NCBI GenBank assembly: GCA_900545325.1
Contig: UQZE01000011.1
Span: forward strand, 1 to 27,223
Origin: an uncultured Eubacteriales bacterium
GTDB lineage: Bacteria; Bacillota; Clostridia; Christensenellales; Borkfalkiaceae
Direction: 5' to 3'
Length of the DNA: 27,223 nucleotides
Positions 7,021-15,292 of the stretch are shown one piece after another. Made by a program: the position numbers and the translations under genes. Position 1 is the first letter of the stretch; every line of letters begins with the position of its first letter. The notes beneath the pieces were generated by a model. The model saw nothing but the letters and a program-made list of their open reading frames with translations. It was not told the DNA's origin and searched no databases.

Positions 7021-7929
7021 TTATTTCACTTTATCCAGCTGAAAGGGCGTTATCTGGTAAACGTAATAGTTCAGCCAGTTGACGTAAAGGAGGTTCGCCG
7101 TACTCGCCCAGGACATATTGATCTTTCCGTTTTCGCCGAAATAATTGTCGGGCTTGGCGATATCCATACCCTTGGCCACGTCGCGTTCGTACTCGTACAA
7201 AAGCGTTTCGCGGTCGTATTCGGCATGTCCCGTGATGAAGAAAAAGCGGTTGTCCTTGGATTTGATGATCGCCGCGCCCGCCTCTTCGGAAGAGGCCAGC
7301 AGTTCGAGTTTGTCCGCGGCTTTCACCGCCGCCTCGTCAATCGTGGTATGGCGGGAATGAGGCATGCGGAATTCGTCGTCGAGCCCTTTCAGAAGAAGTT
7401 CGTATTCCACCAGCTTTTTATGCTTGTAAACGCCGAACAGCTTTTTGCCGAGCAGGCGCTTGCGCACGCCGTAATAATGATACAGCGCGGCCTGCGCGCC
7501 CCAGCAGATAAAGATCGTGCTGGTAACGTTTTTCCTTGCGAATTCGAATATTTCCTCGAGTTCGGGCCAGTATTTCACCTCCTCGAAATCGATGGTTTCC
7601 ACGGGTGCGCCCGTAACGATCATGCCGTCGAATTTCCGCCCCTTTACCTCGCCGAACGGTTTGTAAAAGCGGTTGAGGTGTTCGAGCGGGGTGTTTTTTC
7701 CCGTGTACGTTTCCGTACTGACGAGCGTAACGTTGATCTGCAGCGGAGAATTGGACAAAAGCCGCATGAGCTGCGTTTCCGTAACGATCTTGGTCGGCAT
7801 CAGATTGACGATCGCGATCTCTATCGGGCGGATATCCTGGCTCGCGGCGCGCGTTTCCGCCATGACGAAGATATTTTCCCCCGCGAGCGTTTTGAACGCA
7901 GGTATATCTTTGGGAATGATTATCGGCAT
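7021..7929 (-). CDS. metA: Homoserine O-acetyltransferase (MetA family)
   Basis: 302 residues, full family length. The catalytic residues fall at the canonical numbers: Cys142 (FICWGAQAALY), His235 and Glu237 (ITGHAEYD). Residue 111 is glutamate (TGAPVET), which in the Bacillus cereus enzyme marks acetyl-CoA use, whereas E. coli succinyltransferase has glycine there. So the likely reaction is homoserine + acetyl-CoA to O-acetylhomoserine, in the cytoplasm, as the first committed step to methionine. The neighbour metY uses this product. A strong AGGGGGG Shine-Dalgarno site lies 3 bp after the metY stop, and the gap between the genes is 10 bp. No S-box or T-box is visible. Confidence 0.95.
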   Translation of the reverse strand: MPIIIPKDIPAFKTLAGENIFVMAETRAASQDIRPIEIAIVNLMPTKIVTETQLMRLLSNSPLQINVTLVSTETYTGKNTPLEHLNRFYKPFGEVKGRKFDGMIVTGAPVETIDFEEVKYWPELEEIFEFARKNVTSTIFICWGAQAALYHYYGVRKRLLGKKLFGVYKHKKLVEYELLLKGLDDEFRMPHSRHTTIDEAAVKAADKLELLASSEEAGAAIIKSKDNRFFFITGHAEYDRETLLYEYERDVAKGMDIAKPDNYFGENGKINMSWASTANLLYVNWLNYYVYQITPFQLDKVK

Positions 7930-7939
7930 ACGTCCCCCC

Positions 7940-9217
7940 TTATTTTACGGATTTAAGGGCTTGGTCTATATCCGCTATCAAATCTTCCGCGTCCTCCAGC
8001 CCGCATGAAAAGCGCACGAGATCGGGCGTGATGCCCGCCGCGACCAGTTCTTCGTCCGTCATCTGGCGGTGCGTGGCGCTCGCGGGGTGCAGACAGCAGG
8101 TGCGCGCGTCCGCAACGTGCGTGGCTATGGCGGCGATCTTCAGGTTCTTCATGAACGTTTCCGCAGCTTTTCTGCCGCCCTTCACGCCGAAACTCACCAC
8201 GCCGCAGCTGCCGTCGGGCAGGTATTTTTCCGCCAGCGCGTGGTATTTATCGCCCTTAAGTCCGCAGTAGCGCACCCAGGATATCTTCGGATGTCTGCTG
8301 ACGAATTCCGCCACCTTCTGCCCGTTTTCGCAATGTTTTTTCATTCTCACGTGCAGGCTTTCCAGACCTAAATTGAGCAAAAACGCGTTCTGAGGCGCCT
8401 GAATGGAGCCGAAATCGCGCATGAGCTGCGCCGTCGCCTTGGTGATGAACGCACCGCCCAGCCCGAATTTTTCCACGTAGGTTATGCCGTGATAACTGTC
8501 GTCCGGCGTGCAGAGCCCGGGGAATTTGTCGGCGTATTTCTTCCAGTCGAATTTACCGCTGTCCACGATACAGCCGCCCACCGCGGCGCCGTGACCGTCG
8601 AGATACTTGGTGGTGGAATGCGTTACGATATCCGCGCCCCATTCGATCGGGCGGCAGTTGACGGGAGTGGCAAAGGTGTTGTCTATGATGAGAGGCACGC
8701 CGTGCCTGTGCGCCGCGGCGGCGAACAGCTCTATGTCCAGCACGGAGAGCGCGGGATTCGCAATGGTTTCGCCGAACACCGCTTTCGTGTTGGGACGGAA
8801 GGCCTTTTCCAGTTCTTCCGCAGTCGCGTCGGGCGAAACGAAGGTGAATTCTATTCCCATTTTCTTCATGGTAACGGCAAAGAGGTTGTAGGTGCCGCCG
8901 TAAATTTCCGCGCTCGCCACCACGTGGTCGCCGCAGTTCGCTATATTGAAGATGCTGTAAAAATTCGCCGCCTGCCCCGAAGAGGTGAGCATGGCCGCGC
9001 TGCCGCCTTCGAGCTGACAGATCTTTGCCGCCACGTAGTCGTTGGTGGGGTTCTGCAGGCGGGTGTAGAAATACCCGCTCGCCTCGAGGTCGAACAGCTT
9101 GCCCATATCCTCGCTGGTATTATATTTGAAAGTCGTGCTCTGAATGATGGGGACCTGTCTCGGTTCCCCGTTTCCGGGCTGATAGCCGCCCTGTACGCAA
9201 ATCGTATCTCTTTTCAT
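7940..9217 (-). CDS. metY: O-acetylhomoserine sulfhydrylase (aminocarboxypropyltransferase)
   Basis: 425 residues from the ATG at 9215-9217; an earlier start in frame would run 93 bases into smpB and is rejected, because AGGAG lies 8 bp before the chosen ATG and the family begins MKRDTICVQGGYQPGNGEPR. It is a PLP enzyme of the Cys/Met-metabolism class, with the cofactor lysine at K204 in THSTTKYLDGHG and the PLP-binding SSGQAA around residue 80. It makes homocysteine from O-acetylhomoserine and sulfide. Its ATG overlaps the smpB stop by one base (TAATG), so translation is coupled, and metA follows directly. The pairing with metA Glu111 is consistent with the acetyl pathway. Confidence 0.95.
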   Translation of the reverse strand: MKRDTICVQGGYQPGNGEPRQVPIIQSTTFKYNTSEDMGKLFDLEASGYFYTRLQNPTNDYVAAKICQLEGGSAAMLTSSGQAANFYSIFNIANCGDHVVASAEIYGGTYNLFAVTMKKMGIEFTFVSPDATAEELEKAFRPNTKAVFGETIANPALSVLDIELFAAAAHRHGVPLIIDNTFATPVNCRPIEWGADIVTHSTTKYLDGHGAAVGGCIVDSGKFDWKKYADKFPGLCTPDDSYHGITYVEKFGLGGAFITKATAQLMRDFGSIQAPQNAFLLNLGLESLHVRMKKHCENGQKVAEFVSRHPKISWVRYCGLKGDKYHALAEKYLPDGSCGVVSFGVKGGRKAAETFMKNLKIAAIATHVADARTCCLHPASATHRQMTDEELVAAGITPDLVRFSCGLEDAEDLIADIDQALKSVK

Positions 9218-9672
9218 TATCTGTACTCCTTGATCTCCCTTTCGGCTTTTCTCGAAAGGTCTTTTTCTTTTAAAGTCTGTTTTTTGTCGTAAGTGTGCTT
9301 GCCTCGGCAAAGACCGATCTCCACCTTGACGAGCGCTTCCTTGAAATACATTTTCAGCGGGATAAGCGCGTACCCCTTTTGGTTGACCTTACCCGCGATG
9401 CGCGCGATCTCGCGCTTTTTCAAAAGCAGTTTTCTGTCCCGCTTTTCCTCGCGGGAATTGAATTTCCCCGCGCCGCCGAACACCGCAATGTGCGCGTTTT
9501 TCATAAACACTTCGCCGTTCGCAACCAGACAGAAGCTGTCTTTTAAATTGACCTTGCCGCCGCGTATCGATTTTACTTCCGCGCCTTCGAGCACAATGCC
9601 GCACTCGTAAGTTTCGTCGATAAAGTAATCGTGCGGGGCGATCTTGTTGACCGCAATCGTTTTTATATTCAT
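9217..9672 (-). CDS. smpB: SsrA-binding protein SmpB
   Basis: 151 residues, normal length. It has the OB-fold start NKIAPHDYFIDETYECGIVLEGAEVKSIRGGKVNLKDSF and the basic C-terminal tail from about residue 125 (KHTYDKKQTLKEKDLSRKAEREIKEYR), which in the family becomes helical in the mRNA channel of the stalled ribosome. It is the obligate tmRNA partner. It lies 7 bp after rnr and overlaps metY by one base. The tmRNA gene is on the same strand 2.7 kb downstream, separated by metY, metA and the VOC gene, whereas in many Firmicutes ssrA follows smpB directly. Confidence 0.97.
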   Translation of the reverse strand: MNIKTIAVNKIAPHDYFIDETYECGIVLEGAEVKSIRGGKVNLKDSFCLVANGEVFMKNAHIAVFGGAGKFNSREEKRDRKLLLKKREIARIAGKVNQKGYALIPLKMYFKEALVKVEIGLCRGKHTYDKKQTLKEKDLSRKAEREIKEYR

Positions 9673-9679
9673 AATTTCA

Positions 9680-11761
9680 TTATACTTGATTTTCCCCGCC
9701 CGCGCAATCGTTTACAAGGGAAAATTCCGCCTTTCTGTTCATCATGTTCACGCCGTCCACGCGGATTTTCACGCTTTGGCCCAGCCTGTAAGAGGCGCGC
9801 TTGTTTTTGAGCGCATAGTTCTTTTCGTCGAATTCGTACCAGCCGCCTTTGAGCGTTTCTATGCGCACCAGCCCTTCCGCCGTGTTTTCGAGTTCGACGA
9901 ACAGACCGAAATTCGTAACGCCCGAAATCACGCCGTCGAATTCCTCGCCCACGTGTCCGGCAAGGTAGGACACTTTGTAAAAATCGTCCACCGCGCGTTC
10001 GGCCTCCTGCGCCTTAATTTCCTTTGCGGAGGACTGCGCCGCAGCCTCGCCCACGGCATCGCCGTACGCCTTTTTCGCCGCGGACACGCCCTTTTGCAGG
10101 CACGTGCGCAGGATTCTGTGCACCACGAGGTCGGGATAACGGCGGATCGGCGAGGTGAAGTGGCAGTAATGCCTGCTCGCAAGGCCGAAGTGCCCGATAT
10201 CCGCGGGCGCGTATTTCGCCTTCTGCATGGTGCGCAGCATGACCGAATTGACCACGGGATAATACGGCTTTCCTTTCAGCGCGGCGAGAATATCGGAAAA
10301 GTCCTTGCCCGTAACGCTTTCCCTGCGTTCGATCGTAACGCCGAGCCCCTCCAGAAAGTCGTAAAACGCGGCGAGCTTGCCCGCCTCGGGGCGTTCGTGC
10401 ACGCGGTACACGCAGGGCGCTTTCGCACCGAACAGATGTTCCGCCACCGTTTCGTTCGCCAGAATCATGAATTCTTCTATCAGCTTGTGCGCCGTGTCGC
10501 GGGGGCGTTTTTTCAACTCTATTTCGCCGCCGTTTATCTCGATCTGCGTTTCGGGCAGTTCGAAATCGACGCTGCCGCGCGCGGCGCGCTTTGCCGCCAA
10601 AATTTTATAAAGCGACTCCATGTCGCGGAGCATATTTTTCAGCCGGGCGTACTTTGCGGACAGAGCCCTGTCGCCGTCCAGAATTTTCTGCACGTTCGTG
10701 TAGGTCATTCTCGCGGCGCTCCTTATCACGCTTTCGCATATCTCATGGGAAACGACGGCGCCGTTTTCGTCCACGAGCATGATGCACGACAGCGTGAGCC
10801 TGTCCTCGCCCTCGACGAGAGAACACGCGCCGTTCGACAGGCTTTCGGGCAGCATGGGCACCACTTTTTCGGGAAAATATACGCTGGTGGCGCGTTCAAA
10901 CGCCTCTTTATCCACCGCAGCGCCCTCTTTCACGTAGTGCGAAACGTCCGCGATATGCACGCCCAGCTTATACATTCGATCGTCCTTTGCGATGGAAATG
11001 GCGTCGTCGAAATCGCGCGCGTCCTCGCCGTCGATGGTAATGACGAGTTCTCCCGTCAGATCTTTCCGCCTCGTCTTCTCCGCGGAAATATCTTCCGACG
11101 CGACTTTTTTCGCAGCCGTTTTCACCGCCTTGGAAAATTCGCCGGCCACGCCGAACGCGTACATGATGCTTTTGAGTTCGGCATTCCTGTCGAACTGCCG
11201 CCCGAACACCTCCGCGATCTCGCCTTTCGGGTTGCCGCGGCGGGGATATTCGGTTATTTTCACGGCAACTTTATCGCCGCTTTCCGCGCCCTTGCTCGCC
11301 CCCTGCGGAATAAAGATATCCGCAAAAAACCTGCGCTCGTCCGGCGTAACGAAACCGCCGCAGCGATTATTTACGAACGTGCCGGAAAGCAGAGCGTTCC
11401 CGCGGGCGAGGATTTTTACGACCTCCGCCTGCCGTGAATGTCCGCGCGAATGGATCTCGCGGGCAAGCACCCTGTCGCCGTGAAAGGCGCCGTGCAGATC
11501 CTCCGCGGCGATATAATAATCTCCGTCCTCGTTCAAAAGAAAGGCGTAGCCGCGTTCGCTGCCCTGCAGACCGCCCTCGACAAAGGTTTCAGTCCTGCCG
11601 TGCGCGGCGGGCGCGGGCGGCGCATATTTCAGGCGGGATTTCCGCCCGTTTCCGGCGACGCGCGGCGCCTTGCGGCCTTTTTTCCGTTTATCCGCACGGC
11701 AGGAACGCGCCCCGCCGTCAGCCGAAACTCTCTTGCGCGCGGTTTGTTTTTTTTCTTTCAT
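9680..11761 (-). CDS. rnr: Ribonuclease R
   Basis: 693 residues. The order is: a lysine/arginine-rich N-terminal tail (residues 1-45), OB/cold-shock domains (about 58-190), the RNB catalytic domain with the acidic cluster D244, D247, D250, D252, D253 (DGEDARDFDDA), and an S1 domain near the C-terminus (EEFDGVISGVTNFGLFVELE). It degrades structured RNA 3' to 5', including the mRNA released by tmRNA. The start ATG at 11759-11761 has AGAGGT upstream. An intrinsic terminator ends only 17 bp before the start codon and no promoter is obvious between secG and the gene, so expression may depend on read-through. The usual N-terminal winged-helix domain is not evident; instead there is a short basic tail. 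Confidence 0.96.
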   Translation of the reverse strand: MKEKKQTARKRVSADGGARSCRADKRKKGRKAPRVAGNGRKSRLKYAPPAPAAHGRTETFVEGGLQGSERGYAFLLNEDGDYYIAAEDLHGAFHGDRVLAREIHSRGHSRQAEVVKILARGNALLSGTFVNNRCGGFVTPDERRFFADIFIPQGASKGAESGDKVAVKITEYPRRGNPKGEIAEVFGRQFDRNAELKSIMYAFGVAGEFSKAVKTAAKKVASEDISAEKTRRKDLTGELVITIDGEDARDFDDAISIAKDDRMYKLGVHIADVSHYVKEGAAVDKEAFERATSVYFPEKVVPMLPESLSNGACSLVEGEDRLTLSCIMLVDENGAVVSHEICESVIRSAARMTYTNVQKILDGDRALSAKYARLKNMLRDMESLYKILAAKRAARGSVDFELPETQIEINGGEIELKKRPRDTAHKLIEEFMILANETVAEHLFGAKAPCVYRVHERPEAGKLAAFYDFLEGLGVTIERRESVTGKDFSDILAALKGKPYYPVVNSVMLRTMQKAKYAPADIGHFGLASRHYCHFTSPIRRYPDLVVHRILRTCLQKGVSAAKKAYGDAVGEAAAQSSAKEIKAQEAERAVDDFYKVSYLAGHVGEEFDGVISGVTNFGLFVELENTAEGLVRIETLKGGWYEFDEKNYALKNKRASYRLGQSVKIRVDGVNMMNRKAEFSLVNDCAGGENQV

Positions 11762-11778
11762 TTCTTACCTCTGCTTAT

Positions 11779-11811
11779 AAAAAAAGGCTGTTTCCGCATC
11801 GGGAAACAGCC
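11779..11811 (-). terminator. Intrinsic terminator between secG and rnr
   Basis: Minus strand: GGCTGTTTCC, 6-nt loop, GGAAACAGCC, then seven T. The 10-bp stem is perfect. It starts 15 bp after the secG stop and ends 17 bp before the rnr start codon, so it stops secG transcripts or acts as an attenuator for the rnr-smpB-met operon. Confidence 0.9.
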
Positions 11812-11826
11812 GCAAAAACTTTCAAA

Positions 11827-12132
11827 TCAAAACAATGACAGGATACAGAAAGCCACCGCGAGAACGCATAAAATAATGCCGCTGACAATTGTCATTTTTC
11901 TCAGCTTGCTTTCGTTGGTCTTGCCCTTGTTCTTACTCAAAAAGGTTTCCGTCGTGCCGCCGAGAGCGCCCACGCCGGAAGAATTGCTCGGCTGAAACAA
12001 TACGACGCAAATGATAAAAAGTGCGCATAAGATCATGATAACGATCATGATCGTCTTGATGATCGGAAAAGCTCCGAAAATACCGCCGATATTATCCTCG
12101 GCAAGCAGCATATTCAACATTCGTCCGTTCAT
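11827..12132 (-). CDS. secG: Preprotein translocase subunit SecG
   Basis: 101 residues, somewhat longer than the usual 75-80 because of an N-terminal extension of about 15-20 residues (MNGRMLNMLLAEDN). The core has two membrane helices (about residues 24-47 and 80-100) joined by the loop LFQPSNSSGVGALGG, TTETFLSKNKG, where the SecG family motif is recognisable. It is an accessory subunit of the SecYE channel in the cytoplasmic membrane. The start has GGAG about 9 bp upstream. It has its own promoter (12197-12225) and terminator (11779-11811), so it can be made as a single-gene transcript between gpmI and rnr. Confidence 0.93.
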   Translation of the reverse strand: MNGRMLNMLLAEDNIGGIFGAFPIIKTIMIVIMILCALFIICVVLFQPSNSSGVGALGGTTETFLSKNKGKTNESKLRKMTIVSGIILCVLAVAFCILSLF

Positions 12133-12196
12133 ATTTTTCTCCGAATACTTTTATTTTTATTCCCGCCGCAGGAAAAACTGCCTTGCGACATGTCCT

Positions 12197-12225
12197 ATTC
12201 TAACACACTCGGCGCTATTTTTCAA
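12197..12225 (-). promoter_or_regulatory. Promoter of secG
   Basis: Minus strand: TTGAAA (12220-12225), 17-bp spacer, TAGAAT (12197-12202), about 65 bp before the secG start codon and in the gap after gpmI. Confidence 0.7.
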
Positions 12226-12260
12226 GCGATTTTAACAAGATTTTTTACAAACAGGCCATT

Positions 12261-13799
12261 TTATCTGACAAGAAGGCTTTTTCCCGTCATTTCCGCGGGC
12301 ACGGGTACGTTCATCACGTCGAGAAGCGTGGGCGCAATGTCCGCGAGAACGCCGCCGTCTTTAAGCGTTTTTCCCTTCAACTTTTCGCTCACGACGATAA
12401 ACGGCACCTTGTTGGTGGAATGCGCGGTAAAGGGAGAACCGTCCTCCGCGAGCATTTTATCCGCATTGCCGTGGTCGGCGGTAACGAGCGCCGAACCGCC
12501 TTTTTCAAGCACTTTGTCCACGATCTTCTTTACGCAGTTATCCACCGTTTCCACGGCTTTGACCGCGGCGGGGATCACGCCCGTGTGCCCCACCATGTCG
12601 CAGTTTGCGAAATTCAGAATGATCACGTCGTAAATATCTTTGTCTATTTCTTCGAGCACCTTGTCGGTAACGAGGTTTGCGCTCATTTCCGGCTGTAAAT
12701 CGTAGGTCGCGACTTTGGGCGAAGGAATGAGGTCGCGGTCCTCGTTCTTGTTGGGGGCCTCCACGCCGCCGTTGAAAAAGAACGTTACGTGCGCGTATTT
12801 TTCCGTTTCCGCAATTCTCAGCTGGCGCATGCCGAGCTTGGCGATATATTCGCCCAGCGTATTATCGAGCGACTGCGGCTTGAACGCCACGCGCACGTTG
12901 GAAAACGAAGCGTCGTACTGCGTAAAGCACACGTAAACGGGGTTGAGAAAGCCCGTCTTTCTCTCAAATCCGACGAAATTCTCTTCGGTCATCGCACGGG
13001 TGATCTGCCGCGCCCTGTCGGGACGGAAATTAAAGAATATGACGGAATCGCCCTTTTCGATCAACCCCACGGGTTTGCCGTTTTCCACGACGTTCGCGGG
13101 GATCATGAATTCGTCCGTAACGCCGTTTTTATACGAATTTTCGATATACGCGGCGGGGTCTTCCGTATGTTCGCCGCAGCCAAGGGTGAACATATCGTAC
13201 GCCTTTTCCACTCTGTCCCAGCGGTTGTCGCGGTCCATCACGTAGTATCTGCCGCCCACCGAAGCGATCTTGCCTACGCCGATCTTGCCGATCTCAGCCT
13301 GCAAATCCCGCACGAAACCCGCGCCCGACGTCGGGGAAACGTCCCTGCCGTCCAAAAAGCAATGGACGTAAACTTCTTTCAGTCCCTTTTTCGCCGCCAT
13401 TTCCAAAAGCGCGTATAAATGCGTGATGTGCGAATGTACGCCGCCCGTGGAAAGCAGACCGTAAAGATGCAGTTTTTTACCGTTTTTCTTCGCGCCGTCC
13501 ATGGCGAAATTCAGTTCTTCGTTTTTAAAAAACGCGCCGTCCTGAATGTCCTTTGTGATCCTCGTAAGTTCCTGGTAGACGATGCGCCCCGCCCCCATGT
13601 TGAGGTGGCCGACTTCGCTGTTGCCCATCTGCCCGTCCGGGAGGCCGACCGAAAGCCCGCTCGCCCCCAAAAGCGTGGAAGGATATTCCTTCATCAGCGC
13701 CTTGACGTTGGGACTGCCCTCCATTTCGATGGCGTTGCCCTTTTTCTCTTCGCTGATGCCGTAACCGTCCATAATAATGATCATATTTGGTTTATTCAT
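12261..13799 (-). CDS. gpmI: 2,3-bisphosphoglycerate-independent phosphoglycerate mutase
   Basis: 512 residues, full length. The alkaline-phosphatase-type metal sites are visible: D11 in IIIMDGYG, the nucleophile S61 in GQMGNSEVGH, the HSH loop GLLSTGGVHSH, NFRPDRARQ, then NCDMVGHTG and TADHGNADKM near the C-terminus. It interconverts 3- and 2-phosphoglycerate in glycolysis in the cytoplasm, using two Mn2+. Start: ATG with GGAG about 8 bp upstream. It has its own likely promoter at 13839-13867 and is followed by secG, an order common in Firmicutes. Confidence 0.97.
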   Translation of the reverse strand: MNKPNMIIIMDGYGISEEKKGNAIEMEGSPNVKALMKEYPSTLLGASGLSVGLPDGQMGNSEVGHLNMGAGRIVYQELTRITKDIQDGAFFKNEELNFAMDGAKKNGKKLHLYGLLSTGGVHSHITHLYALLEMAAKKGLKEVYVHCFLDGRDVSPTSGAGFVRDLQAEIGKIGVGKIASVGGRYYVMDRDNRWDRVEKAYDMFTLGCGEHTEDPAAYIENSYKNGVTDEFMIPANVVENGKPVGLIEKGDSVIFFNFRPDRARQITRAMTEENFVGFERKTGFLNPVYVCFTQYDASFSNVRVAFKPQSLDNTLGEYIAKLGMRQLRIAETEKYAHVTFFFNGGVEAPNKNEDRDLIPSPKVATYDLQPEMSANLVTDKVLEEIDKDIYDVIILNFANCDMVGHTGVIPAAVKAVETVDNCVKKIVDKVLEKGGSALVTADHGNADKMLAEDGSPFTAHSTNKVPFIVVSEKLKGKTLKDGGVLADIAPTLLDVMNVPVPAEMTGKSLLVR

Positions 13800-13838
13800 G
13801 CTCTGTTCTCCGAAATGCTTTTATTTTTTCCACGCTTT

Positions 13839-13867
13839 ATTGTAAACCATTTCGGGCGGAAAAGCAA
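13839..13867 (-). promoter_or_regulatory. Probable promoter of gpmI
   Basis: Minus strand: TTGCTT (13862-13867), 17-bp spacer, TACAAT (13839-13844), 40 bp before the gpmI start. Confidence 0.55.
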
Positions 13868-13906
13868 GTATTTGCGCCGCGCAACAGACCGCCGAGGCGA
13901 AATTTT

Positions 13907-14875
13907 CTAAACGGGCCGCCACTTTGCATATAAATATATCTGATGATACGGCATTTTCTCCCCAGCCTGCCAGAACGCGGGAAAAGGCATGCGGTCGGAC
14001 GAAAAATCCCATTTTTCCCGCCCTCTTTCGTCCTTATACCAGCCCTCGAACGCGTAACCGTCGAGCACGGGGTCTTCGGGCACGAAACGGATCAGACCGC
14101 CGTACGCCTCGCCGCTTACCCAGAGCACGTCCTCCCCGCTGTGCGTGATGTTGGCGGAAAAAACCACGTTCGCCCTTGCAAGGCCTTGCATATCCGTGTT
14201 TTCCCGATGACTGTAAAACGAATAGAATTCGTCGCAGATATAAATCTTCACGTCGGAAGAAAAGCAGCCTATCGTGTTTTCGGGATTGGCGGCATAAACC
14301 GATCTTAGACGGGGAAAACCGTCCGTTCGCATATTGATGACGACGTCGGGAAGATACAGCGTTTCCAGTTCGTCGCTCGCAAAACGATTTTCGCGGTTGC
14401 GCCGCGCTCTGTCCAGAATTTGCGTAACGCGCACGCCCCGCACCGAAGCGGGAACGACGAGCGTGTTTTTCCGCTTTCCCGCTTCGCTCAGGCCCGCGAT
14501 CTGCACGAATTCTTTGTCGTCGGGCATCTGGCAGACGAAATCGCCGTAGACGAATTCGTTTTTCCAGAATTGATTGAACGAACACGCCTTGGAATAAGTG
14601 CCGCAGAGAACGAACGCGAGCAGCGACAGGAACAGCGCACTCCAAAATATCACGATCGTGCGGATAACGCGTTTTTCCCGCTTTGCGGCCTCCGCAATTT
14701 TTCTCGAAACGACGCCGGACGGCGTCAATGTTACGGGTTCTTTCATGTAATCGGCGCCGTTTTTCCCTTTCAGCAGCTCGGCCTTTTTATATTCCGCGCG
14801 TTCTTTTCTCCGCTTTTTCAAATCATAAACAACTATTGCCGTTAAAATTATCAAAAGTAAAGCGCTATACCACAT
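13907..14875 (-). CDS. Membrane protein with LRR-like and InlB B-repeat (Listeria-Bacteroides repeat) region
   Basis: 322 residues, not a family I can name. Residues 1-17 form a membrane helix, followed by a charged segment (KKRRKERAEYKK) and a second helix at about 73-95. The C-terminal 220 residues would then be outside the cell. They hold a BspA-like leucine-rich stretch (VVPASVRGVRVTQI, then ELETLYLPDVV) and end with an InlB-type B repeat: FVPEDPVLDGYAFEGWYKDERG ending IYLYAKW. Such repeats occur in surface proteins of gut Clostridia and Listeria. The start has a strong AAGGAGGGGG site. It lies about 110 bp before gpmI with no clear terminator between. Its function is unknown; adhesion or cell-surface sensing would be a guess. 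Confidence 0.8.
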   Translation of the reverse strand: MWYSALLLIILTAIVVYDLKKRRKERAEYKKAELLKGKNGADYMKEPVTLTPSGVVSRKIAEAAKREKRVIRTIVIFWSALFLSLLAFVLCGTYSKACSFNQFWKNEFVYGDFVCQMPDDKEFVQIAGLSEAGKRKNTLVVPASVRGVRVTQILDRARRNRENRFASDELETLYLPDVVINMRTDGFPRLRSVYAANPENTIGCFSSDVKIYICDEFYSFYSHRENTDMQGLARANVVFSANITHSGEDVLWVSGEAYGGLIRFVPEDPVLDGYAFEGWYKDERGREKWDFSSDRMPFPAFWQAGEKMPYHQIYLYAKWRPV

Positions 14876-14964
14876 AAACGCCCCCTCCTTTTCCTTTTAT
14901 TGATACAACGAAATCAACGGCGCGTTTGTCCCGCAAATTTTCAATTTTTTTTCTTATTCCGCAC

Positions 14965-14990
14965 AAAAAAACGCGCAGGTTTTCCGCGCG
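14965..14990 (-). terminator. Second terminator-like hairpin after tRNA-Leu(GAG)
   Basis: Minus strand: stem CGCGC-GG / CC-GCGCG with one unpaired T, loop AAAA, then seven T (complement of A at 14965-14971). It lies between the tRNA terminator and the start of the 322-residue membrane protein. A further small hairpin, TACGGCG/CGCCGTA, is at 15041-15059. Nothing between 14991 and 15040 looks like a gene. Confidence 0.6.
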
Positions 14991-15078
14991 CTATCCTTTT
15001 TCGGCCCGATCGACCAAATTCGGCCCCGCTTTATATCAAATACGGCGAAAACCGCCGTACAAAGACACTTGTTTTTAT

Positions 15079-15126
15079 AAAAAATGCCGCCGCGCATTTG
15101 TCTTTCAACATTTTGCGCAACGGCAT
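15079..15126 (-). terminator. Terminator of tRNA-Leu(GAG)
   Basis: Minus strand: ATGCCG ... GCGC ... GCGC ... CGGCAT with T runs at both ends, directly after the tRNA CCA. The stem is interrupted by two small mismatched steps. Confidence 0.75.
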
Positions 15127-15131
15127 TTTTT

Positions 15132-15214
15132 TGGTGTGAAGGATGGGACTTGAACCCACACGGATAACCATACGCCCCTCAAACGTACGCGTCTGCCAAT
15201 TCCGCCACCCTCAC
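15132..15214 (-). tRNA. tRNA-Leu, anticodon GAG
   Basis: 83 nt including the encoded CCA. The acceptor GTGAGGG pairs with CCTTCAC (one G-U), discriminator A, then CCA. The D arm contains GGAATTGGCAGAC, typical of tRNA-Leu. The anticodon loop is TTGAGGG, read as GAG (codons CUC/CUU). The variable arm is long (class II), and the T loop is TTCAAGT. It has its own promoter. Confidence 0.95.
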
Positions 15215-15225
15215 AGGCACAAACT

Positions 15226-15254
15226 ATTTTAATGTTTTTTTTTGCTTTTGTCAA
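15226..15254 (-). promoter_or_regulatory. Promoter of tRNA-Leu(GAG)
   Basis: Minus strand: TTGACA (15249-15254), 17-bp spacer, TAAAAT (15226-15231), 12 bp before the tRNA 5' end. This is a near-consensus promoter. Confidence 0.85.
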
Positions 15255-15292
15255 GAAATTCGCAAATGTTTTTTTATTTTCGCGTTATTTTT

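Noticed and set aside
9644..11437. A 597-codon plus-strand frame opposite rnr
   Set aside because: It lies within rnr, whose catalytic motifs are intact; the frame has no homology I recognise and is a shadow.
12789..13418. Long plus-strand frames opposite gpmI and other core genes (also at 2340, 16833)
   Set aside because: All mirror clear genes on the minus strand and lack Shine-Dalgarno sites.
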